Below, one piece after another: positions 24,090 through 31,932 of a stretch of 51,894 nucleotides of DNA. Each line of letters opens with the position of its first letter. Within the stretch, counting starts at the first letter, position 1. A program made the position numbers and the translations under genes. The DNA lies in assembly GCF_018860245.1 (NCBI RefSeq), contig NZ_JAHKPD010000004.1, forward strand, positions 1 to 51,894. The letters are read 5' to 3'. Source of the DNA: Pseudotamlana agarivorans. Lineage in GTDB: Bacteria; Bacteroidota; Bacteroidia; Flavobacteriales; Flavobacteriaceae. The notes beneath the pieces are model-generated. The model was given only the letters and a program-made list of their open reading frames with translations, did not search any database and was not told where the DNA came from.

Positions 24090-24689
24090 TTGATACGTAA
24101 AAAGAATATATTACCTCCAAAGAGTTCCAAATGGCGAACAACGGCAGTGTTCTTTATTGCTGTAATTATTGGTTTAGCGCTTTTCATGGCTAGAGAGTCT
24201 AAAATAGTTTCATACATGTCTGATGATCCTCAGGCTTGTGTGAATTGTCATGTCATGACCCCTGTTTATAATAGTTGGATGCACAGTTCGCATCGTGAAT
24301 GGGCAAAATGTAATGATTGTCATGTACCGCATGATAACGTTTTCAACAAATATTATTTTAAAGCTAAGGATGGTTTGTATCACGCTTCGGTTTTTACCAT
24401 GCGCGCAGAACCTGATGTGATAGAAATGCAACCAGCTTCACAGGAAGTGGTTCAAAGCAATTGTATTCGATGCCACGTTCAACAGGTCACGCAAGCGAAG
24501 TATGATGGCTGGATTGAAGGGCATAGAGAGAATAGAACCGGAAGACAATGTTGGAGCTGCCATCAGCAAGTGCCACATGGAAAGGTTCACGGATTATCAA
24601 CCATAAAGTTTAATATAGCACCAATACCCACAGATCGCGAGGACGAACTTGTTATTCCTGAGTGGATGCAAGAGCAGATTAAAGAATAA
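24090..24689 (+). CDS. nrfH: NrfH, membrane tetrahaem quinol dehydrogenase of nitrite reductase
   Basis: NrfH oxidises menaquinol and passes electrons to NrfA at the outer face of the inner membrane. The 199-residue protein has one membrane anchor (about 17-36) and four c-type haem sites: CVNCH (50-54), CNDCH (74-78), CIRCH (125-129) and CWSCH (154-158), the NapC/NirT pattern of NrfH. The start is TTG at 24090. The frame is closed by TAG at 24075-24077, and the first in-frame ATG lies after the membrane anchor, so TTG is the only start that keeps the anchor. The gene is 14 bases from nrfA. I find no clear -33/-7 promoter in the upstream gap. Confidence 0.93.
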   Translation: MIRKKNILPPKSSKWRTTAVFFIAVIIGLALFMARESKIVSYMSDDPQACVNCHVMTPVYNSWMHSSHREWAKCNDCHVPHDNVFNKYYFKAKDGLYHASVFTMRAEPDVIEMQPASQEVVQSNCIRCHVQQVTQAKYDGWIEGHRENRTGRQCWSCHQQVPHGKVHGLSTIKFNIAPIPTDREDELVIPEWMQEQIKE

Positions 24690-24703
24690 TAAAAGTACAG
24701 CAG

Positions 24704-26200
24704 ATGAAAAACAAAGTCTTATTTATCGTAACCATTATTGTCGTATTCCTTTTGGGGCTTTTAGCTTCAAGTATTGTCAATAGAAAATCTGAAGCGAAAT
24801 ACAAATACGTGCCTCAGGTAAACATTGCTGAAAATGAACCAAGAAATGAAGTCTGGGGAGAGAACTTTCCTTTGGAGTATCAATCTTATATGCAAACTTT
24901 AGATACCACATTTGCTTCTATGCAAGGAGGTTCTGCAACTCATGATGTTCTTGAGGATGATCCTAATCTTGTTGTTCTATTTGCAGGTTATGGATTCTCT
25001 AAAGATTACAACCAAGGTAGAGGTCATGCTTATGCCATTGATGATATTCACAATACCTTAAGAACAGGTGGACCTAAAGGCGAAGGTGATGGACCAATGC
25101 CTGCAACGTGTTGGACTTGTAAAAGTCCGGATGTGCCACGTTTGATGAATGAAATTGGGGTTGCTGAATTTTATAGTGGTAAATGGGCAGATAAAGGTGA
25201 AGAAATAGTAAACCCAATTGGATGTGCCGATTGTCATAACCCAGAAACCATGAAACTTCGAATTACTAGACCAGCTTTAGTTGAAGCTTTTGATGCGATG
25301 GGGAAAGATATTAATCAGGCTACACATAATGAAATGCGCTCATTAGTATGTGCGCAATGTCACGTAGAGTATTATTTTGACAAAACGATTCCAGGAAAAG
25401 AAGGCGTACCTTATTTAGTATTCCCATGGAAAGATGGTACGACAGTGGAAGACATGGAGAATTATTATGATAATATTGAATTTTCAGATTGGACGCATAA
25501 GTTAAGTAAAACACCAATGTTAAAAGCGCAGCATCCAGGTTACGAAACGTTTACTACAGGTGTGCATGCCGACCGTGGGGTATCTTGTGCCGATTGCCAT
25601 ATGCCATATAAGAGTGAGGGTGGACAGAAATTCACAGACCACCATATTCAATCGCCTTTAAATAATACATCAAATGCGTGTCAGGTTTGTCATAGAGAAG
25701 AATCTAGTAAGCTAATCGCAAATGTTTATGAGCGCCAAAAGAAAGCTTCTGAAAATCGCTTGAAACTAGAAGGTTTATTAGTTAAAGCACATGTTGAGGC
25801 TAAAAAATGTTGGGATTTAGGTGCAACTGAAGAACAAATGAAACCGATATTAACTGATATTCGTCACGGACAATGGCGTTGGGATTATTCAGCAGCAGCT
25901 CATGGGGCATCCTTCCATTCACCAGTTGAAACAGCAAGAGTTATTGGAGGTGGTCTAGTTATTGCACAAGAAGCTCGTGTAAAATTAGCACGTTTATTGG
26001 CCAATTTGGGGCATAATAGTCCTGTTGAAATGCCTGATATTTCAACCAAAGCTAAAGCGCAGGAGTATATTGGTTTAGATATGGAAAAACTTAAGGCTGA
26101 AAAAGCGGAGTTTAAAAAGAACTTATTGCCAAAATGGTTAGAGGCCGCTAAAGAACGTGAAGATAAAATGCCAATTAATACGGTTTCTTCAGTGAATTAA
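24704..26200 (+). CDS. nrfA: NrfA, pentahaem ammonia-forming cytochrome c nitrite reductase
   Basis: NrfA reduces nitrite to ammonium with six electrons in the periplasm and can also reduce NO and hydroxylamine. The 498-residue chain starts with an uncleaved-looking anchor or signal (about 5-25). It carries the active-site haem motif CWTCK (136-140), where Lys replaces His as ligand, and four normal sites: CADCH (174-178), CAQCH (216-220), CADCH (295-299) and CQVCH (326-330). The VEYYF tyrosines after the third haem and His277 in KAQHPGYETF fit the substrate pocket. It is made with NrfH, its electron donor. A strong terminator follows. Confidence 0.96.
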   Translation: MKNKVLFIVTIIVVFLLGLLASSIVNRKSEAKYKYVPQVNIAENEPRNEVWGENFPLEYQSYMQTLDTTFASMQGGSATHDVLEDDPNLVVLFAGYGFSKDYNQGRGHAYAIDDIHNTLRTGGPKGEGDGPMPATCWTCKSPDVPRLMNEIGVAEFYSGKWADKGEEIVNPIGCADCHNPETMKLRITRPALVEAFDAMGKDINQATHNEMRSLVCAQCHVEYYFDKTIPGKEGVPYLVFPWKDGTTVEDMENYYDNIEFSDWTHKLSKTPMLKAQHPGYETFTTGVHADRGVSCADCHMPYKSEGGQKFTDHHIQSPLNNTSNACQVCHREESSKLIANVYERQKKASENRLKLEGLLVKAHVEAKKCWDLGATEEQMKPILTDIRHGQWRWDYSAAAHGASFHSPVETARVIGGGLVIAQEARVKLARLLANLGHNSPVEMPDISTKAKAQEYIGLDMEKLKAEKAEFKKNLLPKWLEAAKEREDKMPINTVSSVN

Positions 26201-26234
26201 AAGATCATCGAAATATTTAATAATTGAATACGAG

Positions 26235-26271
26235 AAAGATACCTTATATATATAATAAGGTATCTTTTACT
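26235..26271 (+). terminator. Terminator after nrfA
   Basis: AAAGATACCTTAT (26235-26247) pairs perfectly with ATAAGGTATCTTT (26255-26267) around a 7-base loop, with T residues after it. It ends the nrfHA transcript. The following ccsBA gene starts 23 bases later, so it depends on read-through or on a promoter overlapping the hairpin. Confidence 0.85.
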
Positions 26272-26294
26272 TTAATAAGCCATCCCAACTCTAT

Positions 26295-29200
26295 ATGAAT
26301 AAATTATATCGCTTCTTCGCATCTCCTACATTAGCTGTATTACTTTTATTCATTTTTGCGGTTTCTATGGGGGCTGCCACTTTCGTTGAAAATGACTTTG
26401 GCACGGCCACCGCTTGGAAAATGATATATGATACCTGGTGGTTTGAGCTAGTCATGCTTGGTTTAGGTTTGTGTTTTATAATGAATATTTATAAATATAA
26501 ATTATGGCGATTGGAAAAATGGCCACTGCTTACTTTTCACTTAGCATTTATAATTATATTATTAGGGGCTGGAATAACCAGATATGCTTCCTACGGCGGG
26601 ATAATGCGCATTAGAGAAGGCGCGACTTCTAACATGATTATCTCAACAAATAATTACCTACATGTGCATCTTTCTATAGGAACTGAAACAAAAACAGTTC
26701 GGAAAAAAATAAACTTTTCCCCATTGAGTAATAATAATTTTGAGATTAATACAGATTTTGAAGGTAGAAATGTTTCTGTTTCATTTAACGAGTTTATAGC
26801 TGATGCCGTTCCTGAAATTATTGATGATGTTGAAGACGGCAAACCACTTATTCAAATGGTTGTTTCTGCCGGGAATGGGAGAGAAACGGTTTATCTAGAA
26901 AAAGGGGAGATCGAGTCTATTGGGCAACATCAACATAAGATTGGTTTTGATGTTGAACAGGAAGGTGTCATAAATATTATTGAAAATAATGGTGTTTTTC
27001 AAATATTATCTCCTAGAAATTTGAGCACTTTTGTGATGGCTACCGAAACTGCTGGTACTATTGCTAAAGATAGTTTACATACGATTAGTTTACGAACATT
27101 GTATCGTGATGGTGATGCGTCATTTGTGCCATTATCATATCATCCAAAAGGAAAAATTTCTTTAGTTAGTGTTTCAGAAAAACCAAAAGACAATGACGAT
27201 CAGAAGGATGATGCCCTTATTGTAAATGTTCAAGTAGATGAAAAAAAAGAAACTTCTACCTTATTATATAGACAAGGATTTTTGCCAACGACTCATGATA
27301 TCGAGCTAGGAGGAGTGAAAATGACGTTGTCCTATGGAGCGGAACCTATAATTACGCCATTTTCAGTGAAACTAAATGATTTTCAATTAGAGCGTTACCC
27401 TGGTTCTACAAGCCCATCTGCTTATGCTAGTGAGGTTACTGTTATAGACGGTGAAGAAGAAATTCCGCATCGAATCTATATGAATAATGTATTAGATTAT
27501 AAAGGGTATCGTTTTTTTCAGGCCAGTTATGATACTGATGAGTTAGGAACGGTCTTAGCTGTAAACCACGACGCTCTAGGTACGAATATTACTTATCTAG
27601 GCTATTTTTTAATGATGATAGGCATGTTTTTTACGCTTTTCAGTAAATCATCACGATTTACATTGGTTAATAAAAAACTTAAAAAGTTGAAATTGAAAAC
27701 TGCTGCAGTAATTTTGGTATTGTTGAGTTTTTCAGCCGTTGGATTTTCTCAAAATAAAACTCCAGAAATTAATCTTAATACGATTGAACGATTACGTGTT
27801 GATGATCAGCATGCCGAAATGTTTGGGCGATTAATGGTACAGGATTTAGACGGACGAATAAAACCAATGAATACATTGGCGTCTGAGTTTTTAAGAAAAC
27901 TAACTCGAAAGCCATATTTTAAGTTTACCGAGAATGGACAACGACTTCAATTTAATGCAAATCAAGCTTTTCTTGCGATGCAATCGGCTTCTAATATTTG
28001 GCAGTTTATTCCGCTAATTAAAGTAGATGTTGAAAAAGGCGGGGAGTTGTTTAGAAACTTAAAAGTGAGCGAAGATGATTTGGTGTCTTTTGTGGGTTTA
28101 TTAGATGAAGCTGGAAAATATAAATTAGGTGAAGTTGTTGAAAAAGCAAATAAAAAGAAGCCAGCCGAGCGTAATGAATTCGACAAGGAGGTTATAAAGG
28201 TTGATGAACGTTTTAATATATTGTATAATGTGTTTTCCGGTAACTATTTAAAAATATTTCCAAATAGTAATGATGAAAATAATAAATGGCACAGTCAAAC
28301 ACATGATTTTTTAGATTTCCCACCTGAAGACGCGCAGTTTGCTCAACAAATAATACCAACTTATTTTAATGATGTTAATAAAAAAGACTGGGTAGCTGCT
28401 AGTGAAAAATTAGAATATATAAAAACCTTTCAAGATGTTTTAGGAAAGGATATCATTCCCTCAAGAAAAAGAATAGAAGCGGAACTTTGGTATAATCAAC
28501 TCAACTTAAATTTTTGGCTATTTCAAGTGTATTTTGCTTTAGGTTTAATTTTATTAGTTTTAGCAATGTCTAAAATTTTCCTTAAAAAGAAAACAATAGA
28601 TATATTATGGAATATGGGGGTTTTATTGACACTCATAACTTTTATAGGATTTACTGGGAATATTATATTAAGATGGTATGTGGCGCAACATGCACCTTGG
28701 AGTAATGGATACGAAATGCTTGTATTTGTTTCTTGGGTTTTATTGTTATGTGGACTATTAACTTTTAGGAAGTCAGATTTCGCTTTGCCGCTAGCTACAT
28801 TATTTGCTGGAGCGTTATTGTTTGTGAGTTACCTAGATTGGTTAAGCCCAGAAATTACAAATTTAATGCCAGTTTTAAAATCATATTGGCTGAAGATTCA
28901 CGTAGCAACCATAGTTAGTAGTTATGCTCCTTTGGCGCTTTCAGCAGTATTAGGATTTATGGCTTTGGTATTAACGATTTTCAAAACTGAAAAAACTAAG
29001 AAAGAAATAGATATAAGAATTAAAGAGCTAACATATATTAATGAGATTTCTATGACTATTGGTTTGTTTGTGTTGGCGGTAGGTACATTTCTAGGTGGTA
29101 TTTGGGCAAACGAATCTTGGGGACGCTATTGGGCTTGGGATCCAAAGGAAACATGGGCTCTAATAAGTATTATAGTGTATGCTATGGTATTGCATTTAAG

Positions 29201-29438
29201 ATTAATACCTAATTTAAAAAGTAACTATGTGCTGAATACAGCCAGTGTTTTTGCTTTTGGATCTATAATTATGACGTCCTTTGGTGTAAATTATTATTTA
29301 TCAGGATTACATAGTTATGCGGCTGGTGATCCTTTACCGATACCGAAGTTTATATATGTTCTTTTAGTATTGGTAGTTCTTGTATCTGCATTGGCATTCA
29401 TTAGAAAGGAAAAATTTAAAAGATCAGATTCAATTTAA
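26295..29438 (+). CDS. ccsBA: CcsB-CcsA (ResB-ResC) fusion cytochrome c haem lyase, NrfI-like
   Basis: This System II cytochrome c synthase would carry haem across the inner membrane and attach it to CXXCH/K cysteines. The 1047-residue fusion has ResB-type membrane segments and a large periplasmic region in the first half. After a Lys-rich break and another hydrophobic segment (near 460-480) comes a second periplasmic region, then the CcsA part with the haem-handling motif WGRYWAWDPKETW (about residues 940-952) between membrane segments. In Wolinella succinogenes a fused enzyme of this kind, NrfI, is encoded next to nrfHA and is needed for the CXXCK site of NrfA. The same placement here suggests the same task. 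It could also serve all c-type cytochromes of the cell, as many Bacteroidota have one such fusion. Confidence 0.9.
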   Translation: MNKLYRFFASPTLAVLLLFIFAVSMGAATFVENDFGTATAWKMIYDTWWFELVMLGLGLCFIMNIYKYKLWRLEKWPLLTFHLAFIIILLGAGITRYASYGGIMRIREGATSNMIISTNNYLHVHLSIGTETKTVRKKINFSPLSNNNFEINTDFEGRNVSVSFNEFIADAVPEIIDDVEDGKPLIQMVVSAGNGRETVYLEKGEIESIGQHQHKIGFDVEQEGVINIIENNGVFQILSPRNLSTFVMATETAGTIAKDSLHTISLRTLYRDGDASFVPLSYHPKGKISLVSVSEKPKDNDDQKDDALIVNVQVDEKKETSTLLYRQGFLPTTHDIELGGVKMTLSYGAEPIITPFSVKLNDFQLERYPGSTSPSAYASEVTVIDGEEEIPHRIYMNNVLDYKGYRFFQASYDTDELGTVLAVNHDALGTNITYLGYFLMMIGMFFTLFSKSSRFTLVNKKLKKLKLKTAAVILVLLSFSAVGFSQNKTPEINLNTIERLRVDDQHAEMFGRLMVQDLDGRIKPMNTLASEFLRKLTRKPYFKFTENGQRLQFNANQAFLAMQSASNIWQFIPLIKVDVEKGGELFRNLKVSEDDLVSFVGLLDEAGKYKLGEVVEKANKKKPAERNEFDKEVIKVDERFNILYNVFSGNYLKIFPNSNDENNKWHSQTHDFLDFPPEDAQFAQQIIPTYFNDVNKKDWVAASEKLEYIKTFQDVLGKDIIPSRKRIEAELWYNQLNLNFWLFQVYFALGLILLVLAMSKIFLKKKTIDILWNMGVLLTLITFIGFTGNIILRWYVAQHAPWSNGYEMLVFVSWVLLLCGLLTFRKSDFALPLATLFAGALLFVSYLDWLSPEITNLMPVLKSYWLKIHVATIVSSYAPLALSAVLGFMALVLTIFKTEKTKKEIDIRIKELTYINEISMTIGLFVLAVGTFLGGIWANESWGRYWAWDPKETWALISIIVYAMVLHLRLIPNLKSNYVLNTASVFAFGSIIMTSFGVNYYLSGLHSYAAGDPLPIPKFIYVLLVLVVLVSALAFIRKEKFKRSDSI

Positions 29439-29537
29439 TTAAAATGTAAATCATCAATAATTATTGAGATTTAAGCGATATTATTGAAATAGAGCGCTAT
29501 AAGTCGTAAAAAAAAATAAAAAAAATCGACAAAATGC

Positions 29538-29567
29538 TTGTTAATTTCGGTTAATTACATAAATTTG
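29538..29567 (+). promoter_or_regulatory. Bacteroidota-type promoter of the small exported protein gene
   Basis: TTG at 29538-29540 and TAAATTTG at 29560-29567 are separated by exactly 19 bases, a full consensus match. The predicted start near 29574 leaves a leader of about 20 bases before the ATG at 29593. Confidence 0.7.
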
Positions 29568-29592
29568 TTGCACTAACCCTAAAATCTTAAGC

Positions 29593-30036
29593 ATGAAAAT
29601 AAAATTATTTTTATTAGTTTTTTGTCTCTCACTCGTATCTAGTATTAGTTTTGCTCAAAAAGATGGAGCAAAAAGTATTATTAGTGATAAAGTTAAGATA
29701 AAGAAATATCATAATATAGAAGAGCTAGAACGTATGCCAAAAGGTGAGGTGTTAGCGCTTTATAGAGAGAGAAATACAGTTTTAACTAGAATCTTACCTT
29801 ATATTGCTTTTGCAACTAAGCCTGGGGTTACTATGGTTACATTAGGTATCCCAACTAATAGTGATAATATAAAGGCGCTGGATAACCAATTAGAAGCGGC
29901 GGATGATTATGTTAACAGCACAACTTTTTTCCTGAATGAATATTTACCGTATGCAGATACTAGAAACTTAATTTCGGGTATTTTATTTTACGAAGAAATT
30001 ATGAAGTCATTACATACGTTTAATGAATACCGTTAA
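29593..30036 (+). CDS. Small exported protein of unknown function
   Basis: I do not recognise this 147-residue protein. It has a clear signal peptide (MKIKLFLLVFCLSLVSSISFA, cleaved before QKDG) and no lipobox, so the mature part of about 125 residues should be periplasmic or outer-membrane associated. The mature part is mostly helical: ELERMPKGEVLALYRERNTV, then a hydrophobic YIAFATKPGVTMVTLGIPTN stretch, then acidic helices. It has no T9SS tail and no cysteines. It has its own consensus promoter and terminator, so it is a single-gene unit that appears to be well expressed. It stands between the nrf genes and the gliding cluster with no firm link to either. Confidence 0.7.
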   Translation: MKIKLFLLVFCLSLVSSISFAQKDGAKSIISDKVKIKKYHNIEELERMPKGEVLALYRERNTVLTRILPYIAFATKPGVTMVTLGIPTNSDNIKALDNQLEAADDYVNSTTFFLNEYLPYADTRNLISGILFYEEIMKSLHTFNEYR

Positions 30037-30072
30037 GGAGTAATCTCGTTAAAATATAATTGAATTAATTTT

Positions 30073-30127
30073 ATGCTATTAAGTATTTGAACTTTTAAGT
30101 TTGAAGTGCTTTAATAGCATTTTTTTA
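30073..30127 (+). terminator. Terminator of the small exported protein gene
   Basis: ATGCTATTAA (30073-30082) pairs exactly with TTAATAGCAT (30111-30120), with a long loop that may fold further, and is followed by seven T residues. Confidence 0.75.
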
Positions 30128-30318
30128 TGACTAAAGGCGTTGTTTTAATAATGTTTTTTAATTGCTAAAAAAGCAAAAGGCTGCATTAGTTATTGTGAAG
30201 GTGTTTTTTAAAAATTGTTAGGAACGATAATTATTATAATTTTGAGTGGTGTAAGTATGCATTTCATCGATAGATTTTTCTTAATAAAGTATTTATTTTG
30301 TGTATTTAGTCGAAATAA

Positions 30319-30350
30319 TTGGTATTTCGTGGATTTTTTTGTTAAATTTG
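30319..30350 (+). promoter_or_regulatory. Probable promoter of the beta-helix protein gene
   Basis: TTG at 30319-30321 and TAAATTTG at 30343-30350 have a 21-base spacer, slightly longer than the preferred 19. The -7 box is identical to that of the gene before it. The leader would be about 50 bases. Confidence 0.5.
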
Positions 30351-30407
30351 ATTAATTATTGATTCAAAAACTATACTTTAGGTTCTAACCCCCAAATTGA
30401 TTAAACT

Positions 30408-31724
30408 ATGAAAAAAATTACCCTTACTGTTTTCATATTCCTATTTGCCTTGGCAAATGTTGTTGCTCAACAAGAGAAAGGAATTATAGGAAAAGATAAC
30501 TGGCTTAATAATTGGACGGATTTTCAATCAGGAAGTCAGGCTGATCATATGGAACCCACACAAATTCTAACTGGGAACATTACCGAGGATAAAAGATTAG
30601 TAAAAAGACATGTGTATTTATTGGTAGGTAGTATATTCGTTACTAATAATGCTGTGTTAACTATAGAGCCAGGAACAGTGATTATTGGAGATTACGCTAG
30701 TAAAGCTTCATTAACTATTGCAAAAGGATCGAGTATAGTAGCTTCAGGATTAGAAACAGATCCAATTATTTTTACATCCAATAGGCGTGTTAAAAAAGCA
30801 GGAGACTGGGGAGGTTTAATTATCCTAGGTGATGCTGCAACTAATAGATTCGGAAATGGATCAGTATCTCCATATTATACAAGACTTGCACCTGCAAACT
30901 ATGCTTTTACAAATTTTGGCGGTGAAAATCCTAATGCTAATTCAGGCTTATTAAAATATGTTAGAATTGAATATGCTGGTAGTCGTGTAAAAACCGGATT
31001 AAATTTTAATGGATTGTTATTGGCTGGCGTTGGAAGAGAAACTGTTTTAGAGAATGTCATGGTTAGTAACTCGGCAGGGAATTCAGTTGAAGTTTGGGGT
31101 GGAAATGTAAATTTACATAAATTCGTTTCTTATAAATCGAATCAAACAGACTTTAAATTTAATTACGGTGTACAAGGTGAGTTGATTAACTCGTTAGCTG
31201 TTAGGTCTCCATATGTTTCTAGTAGTAGCGGTGCAAGATGTTTAGAAGTTGTTGCATACAGCGAAAGACAAGAAGTTGATTTCTCTAAACCATCTACTTC
31301 GGTTAAGGCTCAAAATTTAACAATTTTAAATGCTTCTAAAGATTTAAGAGAAGATATTAGAATGGGGCTTGTTAAAGAAGGTGTATTTGTAGGAGAGCAT
31401 GCATCACTCGACATGAATAAAAGTGTTATTTCTGGTTTTAATCCAGCTGTTATTTTTGAAAATAAAATTCGAATTAATCAAGAAAGTTTAGATAAAATTA
31501 AGTTTACAAATATGTATTTCAATAATTGTAATGGGAATATATTTGTTGAAAATAGTGCTAACAACGAGGATTTAGAAAACTGGTATGGAAATCATGCGTT
31601 TTTTAATGTATACTCTAAAGGACATGATGCCGAAACATTTATTGAGATTAACAATCCTAGAAGACCAGATTACAGGTTACGTATCAATAAAATTATTGCC
31701 TCAAATGAAGTAGATGCAAACTAA
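30408..31724 (+). CDS. Exported right-handed beta-helix protein
   Basis: This is a 438-residue protein with a signal peptide (ends in NVVAQ, about residue 21). The body is a parallel beta-helix, seen in repeated short strands such as VLTIEPGTVIIGDYASKASL, ITIAKGSSIVASG-like turns, DWGGLIILGDA, and later NSGLLKYVRIEYAGSRVKT and LENVMVSNSAGNSVEVWGG. The pattern PGTVI.G ... GDWGGLIILG is widespread in secreted Bacteroidota proteins. No T9SS sorting tail and no lipobox are present, so its final location is unclear (periplasm or outer membrane). It has its own promoter and lies just upstream of the gliding gene cluster, separated from it by a perfect AT-rich palindrome. A link with gliding is possible but not shown. 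Confidence 0.75.
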   Translation: MKKITLTVFIFLFALANVVAQQEKGIIGKDNWLNNWTDFQSGSQADHMEPTQILTGNITEDKRLVKRHVYLLVGSIFVTNNAVLTIEPGTVIIGDYASKASLTIAKGSSIVASGLETDPIIFTSNRRVKKAGDWGGLIILGDAATNRFGNGSVSPYYTRLAPANYAFTNFGGENPNANSGLLKYVRIEYAGSRVKTGLNFNGLLLAGVGRETVLENVMVSNSAGNSVEVWGGNVNLHKFVSYKSNQTDFKFNYGVQGELINSLAVRSPYVSSSSGARCLEVVAYSERQEVDFSKPSTSVKAQNLTILNASKDLREDIRMGLVKEGVFVGEHASLDMNKSVISGFNPAVIFENKIRINQESLDKIKFTNMYFNNCNGNIFVENSANNEDLENWYGNHAFFNVYSKGHDAETFIEINNPRRPDYRLRINKIIASNEVDAN

Positions 31725-31822
31725 TAAATAGTATATCATATAAATATTCCTTAAGGTAATTTCGTAGATTACAAACTAACAAACCAAATCAATTATTCTA
31801 CACATTTATCTAAAACTTATAA

Positions 31823-31865
31823 CTTACATAATATAATTTGTTATTAACAAATTATATTATGTAAG
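31823..31865. promoter_or_regulatory. Perfect 20-base AT-rich palindrome upstream of the gliding cluster
   Basis: The arm CTTACATAATATAATTTGTT (31823-31842), a 3-base loop, and its exact inverse complement (31846-31865) form a perfect hairpin. No T run follows on the plus strand. It lies between the beta-helix gene and the first gliding gene, so it may end the first transcript, act as an operator for the second, or be a leader hairpin. Confidence 0.6.
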
Positions 31866-31932
31866 ATTTACCGTTATTCTTTATTCAAAAGTTTCGCTTA
31901 AGTTTTATGGCTTTTCTGTGGGAAGACTACAA

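Larger units (their letters stand above)
30037..30407. other. 371-base spacer with terminator and promoter
   Basis: No gene is visible. The left part holds the terminator of the small exported protein gene, and the right part the promoter of the beta-helix gene, both listed separately. The remaining AT-rich bases (about 30130-30315) show nothing I can name. Confidence 0.7.

Noticed and set aside
23850-24095. Several TTGAT half-sites before nrfH, as in FNR/CRP sites
   Set aside because: None has a matching ATCAA half at the right spacing, and in AT-rich DNA such pentamers are expected by chance.
29454-29467. 14-base palindrome TCAATAATTATTGA after the ccsBA gene
   Set aside because: Short, fully AT-dominated and with no T run. 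It is too weak to call an operator or terminator.
31918-31932. GTG start for the sprC-like gene
   Set aside because: The ATG five codons later gives a standard signal peptide with Lys right after Met.
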